Assembly (NCBI GenBank): GCA_025357895.1
Contig: JANYLL010000035.1
Coordinates: 1-6,296 of the forward strand
DNA length: 6,296 bases
From: Ignavibacteriota bacterium
Lineage (GTDB): Bacteria; Bacteroidota; Ignavibacteria; Palsa-1295
Direction of reading: 5' to 3'
Position 1 is the first letter of the stretch. Each line of letters starts with the position of its first letter. The position numbers and the translations under genes are program-made. Under the pieces are notes generated by a model. The model was not told the origin of the DNA and did not search any database. It worked only from the letters and a program-made list of their open reading frames with translations. Below are positions 1 to 4,173 of this stretch, piece after piece.

Positions 1-1
1 G

Positions 2-208
2 GGCAGGGATATTGCAGAGATCGCTAAGGATTCCGAACGCGATAATTATATGACTCCCGAGCAGGCAAAAGAATATAATCTCATCGATCATATCACGACG
101 CATAATGAGATGAAAAATTTGCCGCAGACAAAATTACAATCCCTCGGCACCGGCTCAGTTCCGGCGCAGGAGAAATCGCCATCAACTACAGGCGGGGCAT
201 CGAGATAA
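2..208 (+). CDS. clpP: ATP-dependent Clp protease proteolytic subunit ClpP, C-terminal end only (5' end outside window)
   Basis: The visible 68 codons (frame starting at base 2, TAA at 206-208) match the C-terminus of ClpP, the serine peptidase of the Clp chamber that degrades proteins fed to it by ClpX or ClpA/C ATPases. The segment GRDIAEIAKDSERDNYMTPE aligns with the E. coli stretch around ERDTERDRFLS, and EQAKEYNLIDHI matches the family's EAxEYGLVDxI ending. By that alignment, the Asp of ERDNY (visible residue 14, bases 41-43) is the catalytic-triad Asp; the Ser and His lie upstream of the window. Most ClpPs stop within a few residues of LIDxI, but this one continues about 37 residues in a Pro/Ser/Thr/Gly-rich, probably disordered tail. 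It converges on the minus-strand block and shares a terminator with it. Identity is secure; whether it is the only ClpP of the organism cannot be told. Confidence 0.9.
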   Translation, partial: GRDIAEIAKDSERDNYMTPEQAKEYNLIDHITTHNEMKNLPQTKLQSLGTGSVPAQEKSPSTTGGASR

Positions 209-220
209 AGTATAAAATGA

Positions 221-256
221 AAAAAGGAGTGGAGAAATAATTCTCCACTCCTTTTT
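221..256. terminator. Bidirectional intrinsic terminator between clpP and the convergent minus-strand block
   Basis: A perfect 16-bp inverted repeat (arms 221-236 and 241-256) encloses a four-base ATAA loop. The GC-containing core GGAGTGGAG sits inside A5 and T5 ends, so the transcript of either strand forms a strong hairpin followed by a U-run. It starts 12 bases after the clpP stop and ends 14 bases beyond the stop of the minus-strand gene at 271, as expected for a shared terminator of convergent genes. Confidence 0.9.
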
Positions 257-270
257 ATTTTTACAAATGC

Positions 271-528
271 TTATTTTCTCTCGTTTGCATCCTTTGTAGC
301 GTCATCAGTTGTGACGCGGGTCTTTGCCTTATGATAGGTTTTCTTTACAGCGTCCTTTGTGTCTTGTGTTGCTTTACGCACTTTACGTTTTGCTTTTTTA
401 TACGTACGTTTAACACCGGTATGGTGTACTTCCGTCTTCTCATCAGTCGTCGTCTGGCTTATGCCTGTTAATGGTATTGAGGATAAAATGAATGCTATCC
501 CCAATACATAGCTTAGTTTTCTAATCAT
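271..528 (-). CDS. Small exported Lys-rich protein of unknown function (85 aa) with a 22-residue internal repeat
   Basis: I do not recognise a named family. Residues 1-24 form a signal peptide (basic MIRK, hydrophobic LSYVLGIAFIL, then a probable SPase I site at GIS|Q). The mature part, about 61 residues, has 19 Lys/Arg against 9 Asp/Glu. Basic residues concentrate at 39-72, where VKRTYKKAKRKV (39-50) is echoed by VKKTYHKAKTRV (61-72) exactly 22 residues later, i.e. two 11-residue units, as in hendecad or LEA-like amphipathic helices. The C-terminal TTDDATKDANERK is polar. An in-frame ATG at 633 would add 35 residues that bury the signal peptide and overlap the upstream PAP2 gene, so the ATG at 528 is preferred; it is preceded by an A/T-rich leader without a Shine-Dalgarno. 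It is the last gene before the terminator, 71 bases after the PAP2 stop. A periplasmic polyanion-binding or stress role is possible but is inference. Confidence 0.72.
   Translation of the reverse strand: MIRKLSYVLGIAFILSSIPLTGISQTTTDEKTEVHHTGVKRTYKKAKRKVRKATQDTKDAVKKTYHKAKTRVTTDDATKDANERK
313..414 (-). repeat. Two-copy 12-residue repeat inside the small Lys-rich protein
   Basis: Bases 379-414 encode VKRTYKKAKRKV and bases 313-348 encode VKKTYHKAKTRV: 8 of 12 residues are identical and the offset is 66 bases. The in-between segment also keeps helix-compatible spacing (RKATQDTKDA). This suggests growth of the gene by internal duplication of a basic amphipathic helix unit. Confidence 0.6.
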
Positions 529-558
529 AGTATTTTTATTATTTGTTGTTACAAAAGA

Positions 559-583
559 TGAACCAACCTCTTGGCTGCGTTCA
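559..583 (-). terminator. Possible attenuator or weak terminator hairpin between the PAP2 gene and the Lys-rich gene
   Basis: On the minus strand TGAACGCAGCC (583-573) can pair with GGTTGGTTCA (568-559) around an AAGA loop, giving two five-pair helices with one bulged G and one G-U pair. It is followed by TCTTTTG, only a weak U-run. It lies 17 bases past the stop of the PAP2 gene (600) and about 30 bases before the ATG of the small gene. It could partly terminate the upstream transcript, protect its 3' end, or be chance. No convincing promoter for the small gene was found after it. Confidence 0.35.
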
Positions 584-599
584 ATGGGGATATAGAAAA

Positions 600-1421
600 T
601 TAATTTACCACCATGCTTACCGTAAGCGGCCATAATGATTTTAACTCCAGACTTCCAGTTTTTGGTGGAACATCATCCTCTCTGCCATGGGCATCAGCGC
701 ACCATTTAGCAGTGAAAAATCCTATACCTGCTCCGAGTACACAATCTGAAACCCAGTGGTATCCCTGATATGCCCGCGAAAAAAATGTGAACGGCACAGG
801 TACATAGCAAAGAATTTTCAACCACAATGGATCTGAATTAAATGCAAGCACTGTTGAAAGAGCCATCGCCTCGGTCAAATGCCCTGAGGGAAATGAATGA
901 TACGCATCGTTTGAAAGGCTAAAATTGAAAAGTGAGGATTTGCCAAGACCGGCATAAGGCCTTGCTCTTCCTACAACATATTTTAATGCTGCAGTAATAG
1001 CCCCTGCATATAAGCATGCTTGTCCGACCTCAAAAGCAATCTTTCTCGCTTTTACATCTCCTGTAATCAAAGAATATCCTCCAAATCCACCGAAGAGAAT
1101 AAAAGGCATATATAACCCTCCGTAAAAATCTCCTATTTTGGCGAAAGTACCCTGATATAACGGTCGTGCAGAATAATTATTAATGCCAGGAATAACAGGA
1201 GGGGCAGGGAGTTCTATGGCATAGGCAACTCCAGTACCTACAGCCAAAGATCCTATGACAATGGCATCATTGACTCCCCAATGAAGTGGGGTAGTGAAAT
1301 AATGCCCTGTCTCCCGCCAGAATTGTGAGAAGTTATACGGCAACGTCGTATCCCTCTGTTGAGCAAAAGCGCCGGATGAGAGAATTGAAAGTAGAACAAT
1401 AACAAAAAATTTATTTTTCAT
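600..1421 (-). CDS. Exported/membrane PAP2-family phosphatase, second copy (downstream of DUF3943)
   Basis: A 273-residue type 2 phosphatidic-acid phosphatase (PAP2) family protein, whose members remove phosphate from lipid phosphates or pyrophosphates (phosphatidate, undecaprenyl pyrophosphate, lipid A) through a phosphohistidine. All three motifs are intact: KX6RP at K147...R154-P155, PSGH at 178-181, and SRX5HX3D at S215-R216...H222...D226; H222 should be the nucleophile and H181 the acid. A signal peptide (MKNKFFVIVLLSILSSGAFA|QQ) is followed by hydrophobic segments at about 52-70, 103-120, 129-150, 182-195, 199-214 and 224-238, placing the active site at the membrane, probably on the periplasmic side. 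The start is an ATG with no Shine-Dalgarno, 45 bases after the DUF3943 stop, so the two are probably cotranscribed. It is closely related to the PAP2 gene at 3286-4092 (shared GYSLITGD, KARKI, GQACLYAG, GRARPY, HSFPSGH, SRAYQG). The substrate cannot be told from sequence. Confidence 0.88.
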   Translation of the reverse strand: MKNKFFVIVLLSILSSGAFAQQRDTTLPYNFSQFWRETGHYFTTPLHWGVNDAIVIGSLAVGTGVAYAIELPAPPVIPGINNYSARPLYQGTFAKIGDFYGGLYMPFILFGGFGGYSLITGDVKARKIAFEVGQACLYAGAITAALKYVVGRARPYAGLGKSSLFNFSLSNDAYHSFPSGHLTEAMALSTVLAFNSDPLWLKILCYVPVPFTFFSRAYQGYHWVSDCVLGAGIGFFTAKWCADAHGREDDVPPKTGSLELKSLWPLTVSMVVN

Positions 1422-1466
1422 ATATTATAGTGAAAAGTGATTCTATGACTTCCTCGAACTTATAGT

Positions 1467-3125
1467 TTATCTATTATGCAAAAAATCTGCGAAATATACG
1501 AGTAGGAAAATCTTATCCTGAGTTTTTGTAGTATGGATAGTGGGAGTATTATCAGTGTAAACCCTGTCATCCATATAGATCAAATGTTCTATCCCTATCC
1601 CGATATTATTGAACAGGTGAAATTCGAGTCTGGGTTTTAAGATGGCGATATAATCATTACCGGGCCGGCCTGTTATTAGCGGCCGTTCAATCGTATTAAG
1701 CCAGTAGTAATAAGCAAGTAGTGTTCCGCTCACAAAACCTTTGTAATTCAGTGTAATTTCTAATTTTGCTTCTGCTCCCGCACTAAAATAATAATCCCTC
1801 AACTGGGATGTATCAGGTCCGTATTCTCTGCTGTTACCGGCGAATGGCACTATGCCAAGATTGAAATTCGTATAAAGATTCGTGTTTGGTGCTACTGCTA
1901 ACTTTGAAACAATGCCGCCGCTAAATGCCATCGTCGCTAACTCGAAATTATAACTATCCCAAAAATCATAATGTATGAAGGCGCCGGTTAACATTTCAGT
2001 ATTACCAACCTTCATGTTCTTTGCATAAAGCACACCCTCACCTGATATATTAGTTATAAGTTTTCGTCCTTCTCCAATGGTAACGTCGGTGCGGAGAGTG
2101 AAGTAGTCAAAAGGTTTTCGGTCTCTTTTTTCGAACGGATCACCGTAATCAAAATCGGCATTTAGAACTACTCTGGGGTTTTTTTGTCCTTGAACCTGAA
2201 CACCTGCTGACAACACTACGTCTAATGGCTCTTTCTGATACACTTCATCGGTAGTAACCGTTGTAACTTTTCCTTGCATTAAGCGAGCATAAAATCTTGA
2301 AGGATCAATAATACCGGAAGCTAATTCTCTAAAAAATCTTTCTGTACCCGTCGTGCGGTCATCAAGGATGTTCGAGCTTATTCTATAGAGTACTTCTCCA
2401 TTGAATATGCCTAAGATCGTGGTGTTGAGAATATCTTCTCTTTCAGGTCTGCCATTAAGTTCAGGATGGTTTATCGGATCATAAGATCCTGCATTTTCAC
2501 CGAACATCTTCCACATTAAACTGCCTCCGAATGCATAGGGCATTGATTCATAGAAAGTCATTCCTGAAGCACGAGCCGAATTATAATACCCTGCACCGGT
2601 CAGAGGATGAAGTAAAAAATTGTTGCCGAATCTATCTTCGTCCCACTTCCAACGATCCGTCGTAAAGAAGGGGTTAGCCGTGTGTTTCCATGAATTGAAT
2701 CCCACAACAGCGAATTCTAAATTGAGGACGTAATGATCGAACAGATTCAGAAGAACATTTTGTAGAACAACCTTTAGAGCAGGCTGCCACCACGGATGTC
2801 TTTTGTTATAGATAGGATCATCATTAAGCAAGCCCTTGTACTGATTATATTCGTGCCCGGTTGTATCCTTGACCAGGATTTTTTTTGAATTTGTATCGAT
2901 AGGCACCTTTTCCACTTTTAAATTCGTATCCTGCGGGACGATCTTAACTTTTTTCGTTGTATCCTGATCGGAAAGAGGTATCAAGTTTTTTGTCTCAAGC
3001 AGCTGCGCCGCAGGTGAGAAGCTTTGACCCGTCATTTTTTTTCCTTCTGCGAACTGGGCTTGAGCAATAGTCGAAAACAAAAGCAGAGAAATTGTGATAT
3101 ATAAAAATTGTACTTTCTTAAACAT
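1467..3125 (-). CDS. DUF3943-type exported protein with probable outer-membrane beta-barrel C-terminus
   Basis: A 552-residue protein of unknown function. From the ATG at 3125, residues 1-23 are a signal peptide (MFKKVQFLYITISLLLFSTIAQA|Q). Residues about 45-95 form a low-complexity spacer with DT repeats. Residues about 110-275 resemble the DUF3943 domain as I recall it: NNFLLHP (168-174), GxGYYNSARxSG (177-188), ES (193-194), GGSLMWKMFGE (200-210) and NGEVLYR (242-248). From about 300 to the end there are many alternating hydrophobic/polar strands with aromatic ends, and the last strand is KIFLLVYFADFL, which fits an outer-membrane beta-barrel. An upstream TTG at 3137 would add only MKVK and is less likely. 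A 160-base intergenic region with a promoter candidate precedes the gene, and a PAP2 gene follows after 45 bases. The domain call is from memory of the family; the function is unknown, and envelope lipid handling is inferred from the flanking phosphatases. Confidence 0.8.
   Translation of the reverse strand: MFKKVQFLYITISLLLFSTIAQAQFAEGKKMTGQSFSPAAQLLETKNLIPLSDQDTTKKVKIVPQDTNLKVEKVPIDTNSKKILVKDTTGHEYNQYKGLLNDDPIYNKRHPWWQPALKVVLQNVLLNLFDHYVLNLEFAVVGFNSWKHTANPFFTTDRWKWDEDRFGNNFLLHPLTGAGYYNSARASGMTFYESMPYAFGGSLMWKMFGENAGSYDPINHPELNGRPEREDILNTTILGIFNGEVLYRISSNILDDRTTGTERFFRELASGIIDPSRFYARLMQGKVTTVTTDEVYQKEPLDVVLSAGVQVQGQKNPRVVLNADFDYGDPFEKRDRKPFDYFTLRTDVTIGEGRKLITNISGEGVLYAKNMKVGNTEMLTGAFIHYDFWDSYNFELATMAFSGGIVSKLAVAPNTNLYTNFNLGIVPFAGNSREYGPDTSQLRDYYFSAGAEAKLEITLNYKGFVSGTLLAYYYWLNTIERPLITGRPGNDYIAILKPRLEFHLFNNIGIGIEHLIYMDDRVYTDNTPTIHTTKTQDKIFLLVYFADFLHNR
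2859..2963 (-). repeat. DT(T/N) decapeptide-like repeats in the spacer of the DUF3943 protein
   Basis: Four Asp-Thr-(Thr/Asn) units occur at residues 55, 66, 77 and 87 of the ATG-started protein, spaced 11, 11 and 10 residues: DTTKKVKIVPQ, DTNLKVEKVPI, DTNSKKILVK, DTT. At DNA level the minus-strand GATAC/GATACA core recurs. The spacer joins the signal peptide to the DUF3943 domain and is probably an extended periplasmic linker. Copy number may vary between relatives. Confidence 0.65.
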
Positions 3126-3177
3126 TTTGACTTTCAAAAATTAATATCGGATTAGAAATCGATTATATTGGAAAAAG

Positions 3178-3195
3178 CCTACAACAATCCTACAA
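3178..3195 (-). repeat. TTGTAGG direct repeat, 11-bp period, over the DUF3943 promoter candidate
   Basis: Two exact copies of TTGTAGG (minus strand; 3195-3189 and 3184-3178) lie 11 bp apart. The first overlaps the end of the TAAGTTTG box and the second falls near the predicted transcription start, so a protein bound here would be expected to block transcription. The period equals about one helical turn. Confidence 0.4.
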
Positions 3196-3200
3196 ACTTA
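3193..3200 (-). promoter_or_regulatory. Candidate Bacteroidota-type -7 box (TAAGTTTG) for the DUF3943-PAP2 transcript
   Basis: TAAGTTTG matches the Bacteroidota -7 consensus TAnnTTTG at every fixed position. It is 67 bases upstream of the DUF3943 ATG, in the only gap over 100 bases within the block. No clean -33 TTTG stands at the usual distance: the region about 20 bases upstream reads GCTTTATATG. The promoter may therefore depend on an activator. The overlapping palindrome TTACGTAA (3198-3205) is also noted. Confidence 0.45.
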
Positions 3201-3216
3201 CGTAAATCAATCATAT

Positions 3217-3248
3217 AAAGCGTTACACAATTTTGAGAAATCGTTACA
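3217..3248 (-). promoter_or_regulatory. Candidate operator: two TGTAACG(A/C)TTT direct repeats, 21-bp period
   Basis: The minus strand carries TGTAACGATTT (3248-3238) and TGTAACGCTTT (3227-3217), 10 of 11 bases identical, with starts 21 bp apart and so on the same face of the helix. The nearer copy is 16 bp upstream of the TAAGTTTG box and covers the position of a -33 element. This is the expected layout for an activator of the OmpR/PhoB type bound next to polymerase. The regulator is not in this window. Confidence 0.45.
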
Positions 3249-3285
3249 TTATTCACACATGTTCAAATCAACTGCAAGGATCTCT

Positions 3286-4092
3286 TCAGAATCGATAACT
3301 AAAAGATATCGGATAAATGACAGGCATTTGAGACCCGATAGAATGGGTTGAAGAGGAAGCTGACGCAGCAGCTTCATTCTTGTTATGAAGATCAACGACC
3401 CATTTACCTATGAAATACCCCAGTCCCGCACCGAACAGACAATCCGACATCCAGTGAAATCCCTGATATGCTCTGGAAAATGGAGTAAAAAAAGCGGGCA
3501 GATATGCAAGAACTTTGAGAAATGTTGAATGGGCGTTCAAGGACAAAACAGTTGACATCGTAAACGCTTCCGTCGTATGCCCGGAGGGGAATGAATGATG
3601 GTCATCATCAAAAAGACCTGAAAAAAAATGGAAGGAAGTCTTTCCTTCATTCATATAAGGTCTTGCTCTGCCGAAAATAGTTTTCATGGCTATTACAATT
3701 CCGCCTGCATAAAGACATGCCTGACCTATCTCAAAACCTATCTTTCTAGCCTTATGATCACCCGTTATTAAGGAATACCCAGCATATCCGCCAAAGATGA
3801 TCAATGGTGTGTAAAGTTCTCCATACATTCTGCCGCCCACTGCTTCGGGGCTATAATAGAATGCTCTGTCAATAAATTTTACATCCCGCACCGGAAATTC
3901 TGCCTGCATCAATACTGCCGTAAGACCTGTGAGCACTCCGAGGGTCCCCCAATCAAAAGCATCCCATCTTGCAGGCATTGAGAAGAAACGACCGGTCTCC
4001 TTCCCAAATTGTGGGAAGTCGTATTTCGTCTGCGCACTTGAATTGCTGCAGAAAATTACGAGAAAGATCAAAAGATTAAGTTTATAACGCAT
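3286..4092 (-). CDS. Exported/membrane PAP2-family phosphatase, first copy (downstream of ppk)
   Basis: A 268-residue PAP2-family phosphatase with the complete active site: KX6RP at K137...R144-P145, PSGH at 169-172, and SRX5HX3D at S206-R207...H213...D217. The ATG at 4092 gives a clean signal peptide (MRYKLNLLIFLVIFCSNSSA|Q); the in-frame ATG at 4140 and TTG at 4146 would bury it and are rejected. The Cys in the signal peptide is preceded by Phe and is not a lipobox. Hydrophobic segments at about 50-66, 92-110, 118-140, 175-186, 191-205 and 216-233 give the usual multi-pass PAP2 fold. After the last segment come an Ala/Ser-rich stretch (AAASASSS) and the ending MPVIYPISFSYRF, strand-like with a terminal Phe. 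It lies 81 bases after the ppk stop but has its own promoter candidate. It is a paralogue of the PAP2 at 600-1421. The substrate is unknown; lipid phosphate, undecaprenyl pyrophosphate or polyphosphate-related substrates are all possible. Confidence 0.88.
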   Translation of the reverse strand: MRYKLNLLIFLVIFCSNSSAQTKYDFPQFGKETGRFFSMPARWDAFDWGTLGVLTGLTAVLMQAEFPVRDVKFIDRAFYYSPEAVGGRMYGELYTPLIIFGGYAGYSLITGDHKARKIGFEIGQACLYAGGIVIAMKTIFGRARPYMNEGKTSFHFFSGLFDDDHHSFPSGHTTEAFTMSTVLSLNAHSTFLKVLAYLPAFFTPFSRAYQGFHWMSDCLFGAGLGYFIGKWVVDLHNKNEAAASASSSTHSIGSQMPVIYPISFSYRF

Positions 4093-4112
4093 CTTTAATT
4101 TAGTGTAGAGTA

Positions 4113-4146
4113 CAAAGTTATGGAATAAATCGGATTCCATAACCAA
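4113..4146 (-). promoter_or_regulatory. Candidate promoter of the first PAP2 gene: TTG ... TAACTTTG
   Basis: The minus strand has TTG (4146-4144), 23 bases, then TAACTTTG (4120-4113), a full match to the Bacteroidota -7 consensus TAnnTTTG. The spacing is a few bases longer than typical for this promoter class. Transcription would start about 15 bases before the ATG at 4092, leaving a short leader CTACACTAAATTAAAG without a Shine-Dalgarno. It would allow the PAP2 gene to be expressed apart from ppk. Confidence 0.45.
4117..4143. promoter_or_regulatory. Perfect 10-bp inverted repeat overlapping the PAP2 promoter candidate (operator or hairpin)
   Basis: GTTATGGAAT (4117-4126) and ATTCCATAAC (4134-4143) are exact reverse complements around a seven-base spacer (AAATCGG). 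The arms fill the space between the TTG and TAACTTTG elements and cover half of the -7 box, the typical position of a repressor operator bound by a dimer. In a read-through transcript from ppk it would form an AT-rich hairpin without a following U-run, so terminator function is less likely. Similar palindromes were not found before the other genes. Confidence 0.55.
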
Positions 4147-4173
4147 TTTTATAATTTAATGCAGGAAACAGAT

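Noticed and set aside
529..633. N-terminal extension of the small Lys-rich protein to an ATG at 633
   Set aside because: It would place 35 polar residues before a clear signal peptide and overlap the 3' end of the PAP2 gene; the ATG at 528 directly precedes the signal peptide.
1424..1429. TATAAT on the minus strand just before the second PAP2 gene
   Set aside because: It ends two bases before the ATG, too close to act as a -10 box for this gene; nearby there is no -35 or TAnnTTTG element, so cotranscription with DUF3943 is more likely.
4017..4092. Lipoprotein signal in the first PAP2 protein (Cys at residue 15)
   Set aside because: The residues before Cys are V-I-F, with a bulky Phe at -1, which does not fit a lipobox; the SSA|Q site fits signal peptidase I.
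4117..4143. Intrinsic terminator of ppk
   Set aside because: The hairpin arms are AT-rich and no U-run follows on the minus strand; the overlap with a promoter box favours an operator.
4093..4146. Longer starts (TTG 4146, ATG 4140) for the first PAP2 protein
   Set aside because: They would bury the signal peptide and run through the inverted repeat and the TAACTTTG box.
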